Assembly: GCF_030316765.1 (NCBI RefSeq)
Contig: NZ_JASZYT010000002.1
Coordinates: 310,001 to 374,000, forward strand
Length of the DNA stretch: 64,000 bases
From: Variovorax saccharolyticus
Lineage (GTDB): Bacteria; Pseudomonadota; Gammaproteobacteria; Burkholderiales; Burkholderiaceae_C
Reading direction: 5' to 3'
Both the position numbers and the translations under genes were made by a program. Below, piece by piece: positions 1 to 7,902 of the stretch (position 1 is the stretch's first letter; each line of letters begins with the position of its first letter). A model generated the notes under the pieces. That model was not told the DNA's origin and ran no database searches. It saw only the letters and a program-made list of their open reading frames with translations.

Positions 1-82
1 TGCGCGGTTCCTCGAACTTCATCGGCAGGCCGCACCAGTGGCAGTTTTGACCGAAGGATGACCGCAGGGCCTTGACGCTCAT
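1..82 (-). CDS. HNH-endonuclease-like protein, N-terminal fragment
   Basis: Partial gene running off the left edge; only 27 codons are visible, read leftwards from an ATG at 82. The peptide begins MSVKALRSSFG and continues with NCHWCGLPM, a CxxC zinc-knuckle pattern that commonly opens small HNH nucleases. The HNH core itself lies outside the window, so the family is an inference from one CxxC and its position. It starts 51 bp beyond the stop of the upstream regulator on the same strand. It could be another small zinc protein. Confidence 0.4.
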   Translation of the reverse strand, partial: MSVKALRSSFGQNCHWCGLPMKFEEPR

Positions 83-133
83 GGAATGACGGCTCGAAGA
101 GTGGGGTTCCGGCCGAATATATCGCCCGCCTCC

Positions 134-1378
134 TCACTGCCGCGGCGGCAGGTCTTCCTCGCGCCAGCGCTTGAGCCGCCGGTAGAGCGTGCCGCGCGAC
201 ACCCTCAGCTGCCGCGCCGCATGCGAGATGTTGCCGTGGTGCGCCGCCAGCGCTTCCTCGATCAGCTTGCGGCTTCGGCCCTGCAGCGTGCCGTCGCCGG
301 GCTCGGGCAACGGGCCTTCGGCCGCTGCGGGCGGCTCTGCGTCGGCGGCTGCCGGTGTTGCCGCGCCGGCCGCCGGCGTCGTCATGGAGAGGCTGACCGC
401 ATGCCGGAAGTCGATGCCGTCGAGCGCCTGTGCGCGCGCCTGCAGCCAGACGCCCAGCCCGCTCGCGAGACGCACCGGCTGCGCGCCTTCGCGCCGGCCC
501 AGCCGCAGCAGGCCGGCGAGGTCGAGGCCGAACAGCATCTCGACGCCGCAGGGGCCGGCGTCCGGCAGGCCCCCGATCAGCCGCGCGCCGGCGGCGTTGA
601 GCCAAGCCACCGTGCCGTCCTCGGCGATGCCCGCCAGCGCCTCGAGCGGGGTGCCCAGCAGCGTCGGACTGGCCTGGAAGCGCAGCACCAGACGGTCGCG
701 CGACTGCGCCAGCAGCAGGCGGTTCTCGATCGTGGTGGCGTAGAGCGCGACCATCGAGGCCGCATCGAAGCCGAAGCGGCGCGACTCCACCGACAGGTCG
801 AGCACGCCGGCCAGCCGGCCGTGCACGTCGCGGATCGGCGCCGCCGCGCATTGCATCGCGCGCAGGCATTCGAAGTAATGCTCGGCGCCGTCGACCGTGC
901 AGGCCTGTCCGGTGCTTGCCACGATGCCCGGCGCGGTGGTGCCGACCACGCTCTCGGCGATGTTGACGCCCAGGCGCGCGGTGCGGTGCAGGATCGGCTG
1001 CTGCGCCGCGGCCGGGTGGTGCGTGACATGGACGATCACGCCCTGCGCGTCGGTAAGCAGCACGCGGCAGTCGGTGCCGGCCAGCGAACTCTCCATGCCC
1101 ACCAGTTCGCCGCGCGCGGCCTCCAGCAGCTCGCGATTGCGCGCCAGCGTGGCATGCAGCCGGCTCGGCGTCACGGCGTCGAAGCTCACGGCGCGGCGGG
1201 TGTCGGCGTGGCTGCGGGCACAGCGCATCCAGGACTGGATCACCGCTTCGCCGACCAGTCCGGAAGGCCGTACGCCCTCCTCGAAGAACTGGGTCCGGGC
1301 CATCGCCACGCGATCGGCCGGCGTGGTCGCGAACAGCTGTCGTGGCCCGCCGGCCGGGATGCGCGTCGATAGGGGCAC
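134..1378 (-). CDS. GAF-Fis transcriptional regulator (AcoR-like, no AAA+ domain)
   Basis: About 414 residues. The N-terminal half resembles the sensory part of AcoR-type activators: the stretch around AVIQSWMRC and a GAF domain at roughly residues 85-195. A PAS-like segment follows, then a low-complexity Ala/Pro linker, and a Fis-type helix-turn-helix in the last 40 residues (ISHAARQLRVSRGTLYRRL). There is no Walker A, GAFTGA or Walker B, so the sigma-54 ATPase module of AcoR is absent. I chose the GTG at 1378 because GGAG sits 8 nt upstream; an in-frame ATG at 1510 would overlap the divergent gene, and another ATG lies at 1303. It is divergent from the PQQ alcohol dehydrogenase and probably senses an alcohol or aldehyde and controls it. 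Confidence 0.75.
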   Translation of the reverse strand: MPLSTRIPAGGPRQLFATTPADRVAMARTQFFEEGVRPSGLVGEAVIQSWMRCARSHADTRRAVSFDAVTPSRLHATLARNRELLEAARGELVGMESSLAGTDCRVLLTDAQGVIVHVTHHPAAAQQPILHRTARLGVNIAESVVGTTAPGIVASTGQACTVDGAEHYFECLRAMQCAAAPIRDVHGRLAGVLDLSVESRRFGFDAASMVALYATTIENRLLLAQSRDRLVLRFQASPTLLGTPLEALAGIAEDGTVAWLNAAGARLIGGLPDAGPCGVEMLFGLDLAGLLRLGRREGAQPVRLASGLGVWLQARAQALDGIDFRHAVSLSMTTPAAGAATPAAADAEPPAAAEGPLPEPGDGTLQGRSRKLIEEALAAHHGNISHAARQLRVSRGTLYRRLKRWREEDLPPRQ

Positions 1379-1412
1379 GGGCGCCTCCAGGGCAAGGAAC
1401 GAGGCTCGAATT

Positions 1413-1429
1413 TGTTCCGCAATGGAACA
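1413..1429. promoter_or_regulatory. 17-bp perfect palindrome in divergent promoter
   Basis: TGTTCC-N5-GGAACA lies between the GAF-Fis regulator (start 1378) and the PQQ dehydrogenase (start 1512). Its symmetry and position fit an operator for the dimeric Fis-type HTH regulator. No convincing -24/-12 element is visible nearby. Assignment to this regulator is inference. Confidence 0.5.
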
Positions 1430-1511
1430 GTAGGGGTCTAGGGAAATCCCGAGGATGATCAAAAGGCCGGCTGGGTCGATCCTTCGTCTCACAACGACTG
1501 GAGACGACACG

Positions 1512-3620
1512 ATGAAGAAGATTCACGCCGCGCTGGCGCTCGGCGCGTTGCTGTGCCTGGGCGCCGCGAGCGCCATCGCGCAATCCGCCAAGGGCTCGCC
1601 GGAGCACATCAAGGCGGCGACGCAGAAGGTCGACGGCGCCTTCATCCGCGCCAACACCGCCAAGACGCCCGACTGGCCCAGCTATGGCCTGGACTACGCC
1701 GAGACCCGCTTCAGCAAGCTGGACCAGGTCAACATCGGCAACGTGAAGGAACTGGGGCTGGCCTGGTCCTACGACCTGCAGTCGACGCGCGGGGTCGAGG
1801 CCACGCCGCTGGTGGTCGACGGCATCATGTACGTCACCGCCTCCTGGAGCGTGGTGCATGCGATCGATGCGCGCACCGGCAAGAAGATCTGGAGCTACGA
1901 CCCCAAGGTCGACCGCTCGAAGGGCTTCAGGGGCTGCTGCGACGTGGTCAACCGCGGCGTGGCGCTGTACCAGGGCAAGGTCTACGTGGCCTCCTACGAC
2001 GGCCGGCTGATCGCGCTCGACGCCGCCACCGGCCAGGTGGCGTGGGAGAAGGACACCATCATCGACCACAACCGCGCCTACACCATCACCGGCGCGCCGC
2101 GGGTCTTCAAGGGCAAGGTGGTCATCGGCAACGGCGGCGCGGAATACGGCGTGCGCGGCTACGTCACGGCCTACGACGCCGCCTCGGGCGAGCAGAAGTG
2201 GCGCTGGTTCGTGGTGCCGGGCGACCCGTCCAAGCCCTTCGAGGACGCCTCGATGGCCAAGGCCGCGAAAACCTGGGACCCGAGCGGCAAGTACTGGGAG
2301 GCCGGCGGCGGCGGCACGGCGTGGGACTCGATCACCTACGACCCCGAGCTGAACCTGATGTACGTGGGCACCGGCAACGGCTCGCCGTGGGCGCACAGCA
2401 AGCGCAGCCCGAAGGGCGGCGACAACCTCTACCTGGCCTCGATCGTGGCGCTCGACCCCGACACCGGCAAGTACAAGTGGCACTACCAGGAAACCCCCGG
2501 CGACAACTGGGACTACACCTCGACGCAGCCGATGATCCTGGCCGACATCAAGGTCGGCGGCAAGCCGCGCAAGGTGATCCTGCACGCGCCCAAGAACGGC
2601 TTCTTCTTCGTCATCGACCGCACCAACGGCAAGTTCATCTCGGCCAAGAACTTCGTCGAGGTCAACTGGGCCACCGGCTATGACAAGAACGGCCGGCCGA
2701 TCGAGATCGCCGCGGCGCGGCAGAACACCAAGCCCGGCGACAGCATCCCCGGGCCCTTCGGCGCCCACAACTGGCACCCGATGTCCTACAACCCGCAGAC
2801 CGGGCTGGCCTATCTGCCGGCCCAGCATGTGCCGCTGAACCTGATGGACGATAAGGACTGGAAATTCAACGAGAACATGCCCGGCCGCCCGCATGCGGCG
2901 CTGGGCTGGAACACCGCGATGTTCGCCAATGCCGCGCCGCCGACCAGCAAGCCGATGGGGCGCCTGGTGGCCTGGGACCCGGTCGCGCAGAAGGAAGCCT
3001 GGGGCGTCGAGTACGCCTCGCCCTGGAATGGCGGCACGCTGACCACCGCCGGCAACCTCGTGTTCCAGGGCACGGCCGATGGTCGCCTGGTGGCCTACAA
3101 CGCGAAGAGCGGAGAGAAGCTCTGGGAAACGCCGACCGGCACCGGCGTGGTGGCGGCGCCGGCCACCTTCATGGTCGACGGCAAGCAGTACGTGTCGGTG
3201 GCGGTCGGCTGGGGCGGCGTCTACGGCCTGGCCCAGCGCGCCACCGAGCGGCAGGGCCCGGGCACGGTCTATACCTTCGCGGTCGGCGGCACTGCGCCCA
3301 AGCCCGAATTCGTCCAGTACCGCATGGAGAAGCTGCTGCAGGGCGTGAAGTACGACCCGGCCAAGGTGGAGGCCGGGACCTACCTTTACGTGAGCAACTG
3401 CGTGTTCTGCCACGGCGTGCCCGGGGTCGACCGGGGCGGCAACATCCCGAACCTGGGCTACATGAATTCCGCGTTCATCGAGAACCTCGACAAGTCGGTC
3501 TTCAAGGGCCCGGCGATGAACCGCGGCATGCCGGACTTCACGGGCAAGCTGACCCCGGAGGATGTCGACAAGATCAAGGCCTTCATTCAAGGCACCGCGG
3601 ACGCCATCCGGCCGAAGTGA
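1512..3620 (+). CDS. PQQ-dependent quinohaemoprotein alcohol dehydrogenase
   Basis: About 702 residues, normal for type I quinohaemoprotein ethanol dehydrogenases; it closely resembles the Comamonas testosteroni enzyme as I recall it. It is periplasmic: residues 1-23 form a Sec signal peptide ending at AIAQ. An eight-bladed PQQ propeller follows, with the vicinal disulfide pair C142-C143 (GCCDVVNRG), the catalytic Asp in ALDPDTG (D315) and the GGTAWDS metal/PQQ region. A C-terminal cytochrome c domain carries C630-x-x-C633-H634. It oxidises primary alcohols to aldehydes and passes electrons to the respiratory chain. The ATG at 1512 has GGAGA 7 nt upstream; an ORF extension to 1455 is ignored. 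A second Asp two residues after D315 (DPD) is noteworthy for metal choice. No PQQ biosynthesis genes are nearby. Confidence 0.93.
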   Translation: MKKIHAALALGALLCLGAASAIAQSAKGSPEHIKAATQKVDGAFIRANTAKTPDWPSYGLDYAETRFSKLDQVNIGNVKELGLAWSYDLQSTRGVEATPLVVDGIMYVTASWSVVHAIDARTGKKIWSYDPKVDRSKGFRGCCDVVNRGVALYQGKVYVASYDGRLIALDAATGQVAWEKDTIIDHNRAYTITGAPRVFKGKVVIGNGGAEYGVRGYVTAYDAASGEQKWRWFVVPGDPSKPFEDASMAKAAKTWDPSGKYWEAGGGGTAWDSITYDPELNLMYVGTGNGSPWAHSKRSPKGGDNLYLASIVALDPDTGKYKWHYQETPGDNWDYTSTQPMILADIKVGGKPRKVILHAPKNGFFFVIDRTNGKFISAKNFVEVNWATGYDKNGRPIEIAAARQNTKPGDSIPGPFGAHNWHPMSYNPQTGLAYLPAQHVPLNLMDDKDWKFNENMPGRPHAALGWNTAMFANAAPPTSKPMGRLVAWDPVAQKEAWGVEYASPWNGGTLTTAGNLVFQGTADGRLVAYNAKSGEKLWETPTGTGVVAAPATFMVDGKQYVSVAVGWGGVYGLAQRATERQGPGTVYTFAVGGTAPKPEFVQYRMEKLLQGVKYDPAKVEAGTYLYVSNCVFCHGVPGVDRGGNIPNLGYMNSAFIENLDKSVFKGPAMNRGMPDFTGKLTPEDVDKIKAFIQGTADAIRPK

Positions 3621-3628
3621 GTGTTGCT

Positions 3629-3898
3629 CGCCCCCAGGTTGCCCGGCACTTCGTGTCCGGGCGCCCACCCCCTGCCGGGGGCAACACCAGCGGCCCGGCA
3701 AAGCCGGTTCCGCGGTGTTTCACCAACGGGCCTGGCTGCGCCGGCCGGGAATACTGGCGCGATGATTTGTTCTTCGGCGGCGCGCAGCGCCCGCCCGTTG
3801 GTGGGCAGTCGCGGAACCGGCTTCGCCGGGCCGCTGACTGCGCCCCCGGTAGGGGGTGGGCGGGCTACACGAAGTGAGCCCAACCTGGGGGCGAGCCA
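3629..3898. repeat. 270-bp inverted-repeat element between convergent genes
   Basis: The gap between the PQQ dehydrogenase (+, ends 3620) and the Bug receptor (-, ends 3902) is almost wholly one imperfect palindrome. Outer arms read cgcccccaggtt at 3629 and aacctgggggcg near 3886. Middle arms contain AGCGGCCCGGCAAAGCC (3689-) and GCGGAACCGGCTTCGCC (3811-), and inner arms contain CACCAACGGGC and GCCCGTTGGTG. Related cores occur near 10682 and 22384. It could fold into a large cruciform or hairpin and terminate transcription from both sides. Small ORFs here are not credible genes. Confidence 0.7.
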
Positions 3899-3901
3899 AT
3901 G

Positions 3902-4879
3902 TCAGTCTGCGTAGACGCCGGCGGCCTTGATGATCGGGCTCCACTTGGCGATCTCCGCCGCCACGAACTTCTTGTGGCCTTCAGGCTCGATGCGGCCGTC
4001 GGTCGCCACCACGGCGCCCAGGCCTTCCTGCTTCTTGATGAACTCGGGGTCCTTCAAGGCCACCTTGAGCGCATCGTTGAGCTTCTTGGTGATGGCCGGC
4101 GGCGTGCCCTTGGGGGCGTAGAGACCGTGCCAGATCGTGACCTCGAAGCCCTTCAGGCCTTCTTCCTGCAGCGTCGGCAGGTCCTTCAGCAGCGGCGTCG
4201 TGAGGCGCTTCGCGGTGGTCACCGCATAGGCCTTGACCTTCTTGGCCTCGATCTGCGGCGAGGTGTTGGTGGTCTGGTCGCACAGGAGGTCGATCTGGCC
4301 GCCGATCAGGTCGGTGATCGCGGGCGCCGTGCCCTTGTAGGGCACCGGCGTCATCTCGGTCTTGGTCGCCGTCTGGAACAGCAGGCCGCACAGGTGCGAG
4401 GCCGAGCCGACGCCGGCGTTGCCCAGATTGATCTTGCCCTTGTTGGCGGTGATCCAGGCGCTCAGCTCCTTGTAGTTGGTTGCCGCCATCTGGGGCTTGG
4501 CGATCAGCGTCATCGGCACGTCGTTGACGATGCCGAGGTACTCGAAGCCGGTCTCGACCTTGAAGGGCACGTTGCGCACCAGCGTCGGGATGGTCGACAT
4601 GCCGATGTGGTTCAGCAGCAGGGTGTAGCCGTCCGGGTTGGCGCGGGCCACCTTGGCGGCACCGATCGAGCTGCCGGCGCCGGGCACGTTGTCGATCACG
4701 ATGCTGCCGCCGCCCAGGGGCTTGCGCAGCGCCTCGGCCAGATCGCGCGCCACACGGTCGGTGGGCCCGCCGGCCGCGAACGGCACGACGATGCTGATGG
4801 GCTTGCCGCCCGGGAAATCCTGGGCCTGTGCGCCCACCGCGACGGTGGCGAGCGCGGCGATTGCGAGCAGTTTGTTCAT
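3902..4879 (-). CDS. Bug family tripartite tricarboxylate receptor (TctC-like)
   Basis: 325 residues, standard length for Bug receptors. An N-terminal signal peptide ends near AQAQ (residues 1-20); the mature protein starts with the family hallmark KPISIVVPFAAGGPTD, the loop that contacts a carboxylate ligand. The family binds organic acids such as citrate, aspartate, terephthalate or phthalates in the periplasm and, in some cases, hands them to TctA/TctB. No membrane subunits are adjacent, as for most Bug genes in beta-proteobacteria, so substrate and partner are unknown. It is divergent from the succinate-semialdehyde dehydrogenase gene across 185 bp, which hints at a shared theme but does not prove it. 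One of four Bug genes in the window. Confidence 0.9.
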   Translation of the reverse strand: MNKLLAIAALATVAVGAQAQDFPGGKPISIVVPFAAGGPTDRVARDLAEALRKPLGGGSIVIDNVPGAGSSIGAAKVARANPDGYTLLLNHIGMSTIPTLVRNVPFKVETGFEYLGIVNDVPMTLIAKPQMAATNYKELSAWITANKGKINLGNAGVGSASHLCGLLFQTATKTEMTPVPYKGTAPAITDLIGGQIDLLCDQTTNTSPQIEAKKVKAYAVTTAKRLTTPLLKDLPTLQEEGLKGFEVTIWHGLYAPKGTPPAITKKLNDALKVALKDPEFIKKQEGLGAVVATDGRIEPEGHKKFVAAEIAKWSPIIKAAGVYAD

Positions 4880-5064
4880 GCGGTCTCCGATTGAAAGGCC
4901 GCGATCTTATCGGCTGACCTGCGCCTGACGAAAGCTGGCTTTCCCCAAGCCCTTGATCCATGCCAAGGATTGTGCGGAAGGCTCGGTTTTCGGCCTCGGG
5001 CGTGTCGGACGGCGCCATCGCGGGTATCGTCCCTGCCTGTATTTTCGAGACACGGAGCGCTGGC

Positions 5065-6525
5065 ATGCTGAATCTGAAAGATCCGACCCTGCTTCGGCAG
5101 CAGGTTTTCCTCGCGGGCGAATGGACCGATGCGGACGACCGCGAGACTGTCGCCGTCACCAATCCGGCCAATGGCGGGCTGATCGGCAGCGTGCCGATGT
5201 GCGGCAGCGCCGAGACCGCGCGCGCCATCGCCGCCGCAGAGCCGGCCCAGCGCGCCTGGGCCAGGCGCCCGGCCAGGGAGCGCTCGGCGATCCTGCGGAA
5301 GCTCAACGACCTGATGCTGGCCAACCAGGACGATCTGGCGCTGATCATGACCACCGAGCAGGGCAAGCCGCTGGCCGAAAGCCGGGGCGAGATCGCCTAC
5401 GCGGCCTCGTTCATCGAATGGTTCGCCGAGGAGGCGCGCCGCGTCTACGGCGACACCATCCCGGCGCCGCAGGCCGACCGCCGCATCCTGGCGCTCAAGC
5501 AGCCGGTCGGCGTCACGGCGGCGATCACGCCCTGGAACTTCCCGACCGCCATGCTGACGCGCAAGGCCGGCCCGGCGCTCGCTGCCGGCTGCGCGATGGT
5601 GGTCAAGCCGGCCACGCAGACGCCGTTCTCGGCGCTGGCCTTCGCCGAACTGGCCGACCGCGCCGGCCTGCCCAAGGGGCTGCTGTCGGTGCTCACGGGC
5701 TCGGCGTCGAAGATCGGCGGCGAGATGACCCGCAACCCGATCGTGCGCAAGCTCACGTTCACCGGCTCGACCGAGGTCGGCCGCATGCTGATGAGGCAGT
5801 CGGCCGACACGATCAAGAAGCTGTCGCTCGAACTCGGCGGCAACGCGCCCTTCATCGTCTTCGACGATGCCGACGTCGATGCCGCGGTCGAGGGCGCGAT
5901 GCTGTCGAAGTACCGCAACACCGGCCAGACCTGCGTCTGCGCCAACCGCCTCTACGTCCAGCGCGGCGTGCTCGACGCCTTCACGCAGAAGCTGGTCCGG
6001 AAGGTGAACGCGCTCAAGGTCGGCGACGGCACCGAGCCCGGCGTCACGCAGGGGCCGCTGATCGACGACAAGGCCGTCGCGAAGATCGAGGAGCATGTGG
6101 CCGATGCGCTGGCCAAGGGCGGCCGGGTGCTGGCCGGGGGGCAGCGCCATGCGCTCGGCGGCCGCTTCTTCCAGCCGACCGTGGTCGGCGGCGCCACCGC
6201 CGACATGCTGGTGGCGCGCGAGGAAACCTTCGGCCCGCTGGCGCCGATCTTCGCCTTCGACACCGAAGACGAGGCGGTCGCGCTGGCCAACGCCACCGAG
6301 TTCGGCCTGGCCTCGTACTTCTACAGCCGCGACATCGGCCGCATCATGCGGGTGGCGGAGGCGCTCGAATGCGGCATCGTCGGCGTCAACACCGGACTGA
6401 TCTCGACCGCCGAGGCGCCCTTCGGCGGCGTCAAGCAGTCGGGCCTGGGCCGCGAGGGCTCAAAGTACGGGCTTGATGATTTTCTGGAGATCAAGTACCT
6501 GTGCCTGGCGGGGCTCGACAGCTAG
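5065..6525 (+). CDS. gabD: NAD(P)-dependent succinate-semialdehyde dehydrogenase
   Basis: 486 residues, typical for GabD. Aldehyde dehydrogenase fold with the general base E256 (LELGGNAPF) and nucleophile C290 in TGQTCVCANR. The neighbouring C292 makes the CxC pair that is typical of GabD and acts as a redox switch in some homologues. The NPANG, TPWNFP and EAPFGGVKQSG motifs also fit GabD. It oxidises succinate semialdehyde to succinate, feeding GABA or 4-hydroxybutyrate carbon into the TCA cycle. The ATG at 5065 has GGAG 8 nt upstream; the longer reading from 4960 has no such site. A sirtuin gene begins 4 nt after its stop, so the two are very probably cotranscribed. Cytosolic. Other semialdehydes such as glutarate semialdehyde remain possible substrates. 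Confidence 0.9.
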   Translation: MLNLKDPTLLRQQVFLAGEWTDADDRETVAVTNPANGGLIGSVPMCGSAETARAIAAAEPAQRAWARRPARERSAILRKLNDLMLANQDDLALIMTTEQGKPLAESRGEIAYAASFIEWFAEEARRVYGDTIPAPQADRRILALKQPVGVTAAITPWNFPTAMLTRKAGPALAAGCAMVVKPATQTPFSALAFAELADRAGLPKGLLSVLTGSASKIGGEMTRNPIVRKLTFTGSTEVGRMLMRQSADTIKKLSLELGGNAPFIVFDDADVDAAVEGAMLSKYRNTGQTCVCANRLYVQRGVLDAFTQKLVRKVNALKVGDGTEPGVTQGPLIDDKAVAKIEEHVADALAKGGRVLAGGQRHALGGRFFQPTVVGGATADMLVAREETFGPLAPIFAFDTEDEAVALANATEFGLASYFYSRDIGRIMRVAEALECGIVGVNTGLISTAEAPFGGVKQSGLGREGSKYGLDDFLEIKYLCLAGLDS

Positions 6526-6529
6526 CGGG

Positions 6530-7273
6530 ATGGCCGAAGGGATCGCACTCGAACTCGCCGCCGAGCTGCTGCGCTCGGCCCGGCGCATCGTCGTCTTCTC
6601 GGGGGCCGGGCTGTCGAAGGCCTCGGGCATCCCGACCTACCGCGATGCCGATGGCCTCTGGATGAACAAGGACGCGCTGCGCTTTTCCCATGCGGAGGAT
6701 CTCGACCGCGATCCCGCCGGCTTCAGCCGCTTCTGGGCCGAGCGCCTGCGGGTGGTCGAGGCGGCGCGGCCCAACCCCGGGCACCTGGCGCTGGCGCAGC
6801 TGCAGCGGCTGCGGCCGGCGACCCGGCTCGTGACCCAGAACGTGGACGGCCTGCTGAGCCGCGCGGGCGCCGCGGACGTGCTCGAGCTGCATGGCTCGCT
6901 GCGGCGCTGGCGCTGCGACCACTGCGGCAACCGCCGCGGGCCCTGGCTCTTTCAGCGCTGCCTGCGCTGCGGCCGGCGCGCCCGCCCCGACGTCGTGATG
7001 TTCGGCGAGATGCTCAACAAGGGCGTGCTGCTCGATGCCCAGAGCGCCGCCCAGGAGTCCGACCTCTTCCTGCTGGTCGGCAGCACCGCGGTGGTCTACC
7101 CGGCCGCCGACCTGCCGCAGCAGGCGCTGGCCAACGGTGGCCAGCTGGTCACGCTCAATGCCGAGCCGCTGGCACTCGATCACTCGGCGACCGCGGTGCT
7201 GCATGGAAAGGCCGAGGAGCTGCTGCCGCGACTGGTCGAATCGCTGGGCGGGCAGGTCTCCGGGTCGGCCTGA
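6530..7273 (+). CDS. Sir2-family NAD-dependent protein deacylase
   Basis: 247 residues. Sirtuin motifs in order: GAGLSKASGIPTYR (NAD loop, with Thr-Tyr where many family members have Asp-Phe), TQNVDGLL, catalytic His in LELHGS, two zinc pairs CDHC and CLRC, then PDVVMFGE and LLVGSTAVVYP. The family removes acyl groups from lysine at the cost of NAD, giving nicotinamide and O-acyl-ADP-ribose. It starts 4 nt after the gabD stop, so expression is probably coupled to an NAD-dependent aldehyde dehydrogenase. Whether GabD or CoA-ligase-type enzymes in the region are its targets is unknown. Cytosolic; no signal peptide or membrane span. CobB/SrtN type by length, with no long N-terminal extension. 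Confidence 0.9.
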   Translation: MAEGIALELAAELLRSARRIVVFSGAGLSKASGIPTYRDADGLWMNKDALRFSHAEDLDRDPAGFSRFWAERLRVVEAARPNPGHLALAQLQRLRPATRLVTQNVDGLLSRAGAADVLELHGSLRRWRCDHCGNRRGPWLFQRCLRCGRRARPDVVMFGEMLNKGVLLDAQSAAQESDLFLLVGSTAVVYPAADLPQQALANGGQLVTLNAEPLALDHSATAVLHGKAEELLPRLVESLGGQVSGSA

Positions 7274-7354
7274 GTATGTGTCGATGAGTTACAGCCGCCG
7301 CGCCGCTCGACGCTGCGTCTTGTGGCGGCCGCGCGGCCCGCGCAGAATGCACTC

Positions 7355-7786
7355 ATGAAAACTGTGGCGGAAATCCTCAAGGCCAAGGGCGATTCGAGCG
7401 TGTACTCGATCGCGCCCTCGGCATCGGTGTTCGAAGCGGTCGCGCTGATGGCCGAGAAGAATGTCGGCGCGCTGCTCGTGATGGACGGCGACAAGATCGT
7501 CGGCATGGTGACCGAGCGCGACTATGCGCGCAAGGTCGTGCTGCTGGCCCGGTCGTCGAAGGACACGGCGCTGCGCGACGTCATGACGCCGGCCGTGATC
7601 TACGTGCGGCCCGACCAGACCACCGAGGACTGCATGGCGTTGATGACCCAGAGCCGCATCCGTCACCTGCCGGTGATGGACAACGGCAAGCTGGTCGGCC
7701 TGATCTCGATCGGCGACCTGGTCAAGGGCATCATGTCCGAGCAGACCTTCATCATCGAGCAGCTGCAGCACTACATCGCCGGCTGA
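7355..7786 (+). CDS. Tandem CBS-domain protein
   Basis: 143 residues made almost wholly of two CBS motifs: one at about 8-65 (GALLVMDGDKIVGMVTERDY) and one at about 75-130 (HLPVMDNGKLVGLISIGDLV). Stand-alone CBS pairs bind adenine nucleotides or SAM and regulate partner proteins; no catalytic or DNA-binding domain is present. The last residues form a short amphipathic tail. It follows the sirtuin by 81 bp and faces the amidohydrolase gene on the other strand, with a repeat element between them. Small proteins of this type are common in beta-proteobacteria with no assigned partner. The start ATG at 7355 is the first in-frame Met before the CBS fold. Confidence 0.88.
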   Translation: MKTVAEILKAKGDSSVYSIAPSASVFEAVALMAEKNVGALLVMDGDKIVGMVTERDYARKVVLLARSSKDTALRDVMTPAVIYVRPDQTTEDCMALMTQSRIRHLPVMDNGKLVGLISIGDLVKGIMSEQTFIIEQLQHYIAG

Positions 7787-7789
7787 GTG

Positions 7790-7885
7790 TGGCCCCCACG
7801 CTCCCCCACTGCGTGTGGGTCGCTGCCCCCCCGAGGGGGCCGCAGGCCGCCTTGGGGCGGCCCGGCGCCGGCCTGGGTGGCCTCC
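7790..7885. repeat. GC-rich intergenic repeat between convergent genes
   Basis: Between the CBS gene (+) and the amidohydrolase gene (-), a run of self-complementary GC blocks (cccccgagggggccgc, gcggcccggcgccggcc) fills the gap. Style and convergent-gap position match the elements near 3629, 10682 and 22384. Likely a bidirectional terminator or REP-like unit. Confidence 0.5.
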
Positions 7886-7902
7886 GCGGCCTCGTGGGCT
7901 TT

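Noticed and set aside
1430..1511. Sigma-54 -24/-12 promoter for the PQQ dehydrogenase
   Set aside because: TGGGTCGATCC... lacks the GG/GC spacing and the regulator has no AAA+ domain.
3562..3944. Several overlapping small ORFs on both strands
   Set aside because: They arise within the palindromic repeat element, mirror each other, and have no ribosome-binding site or protein-like composition.
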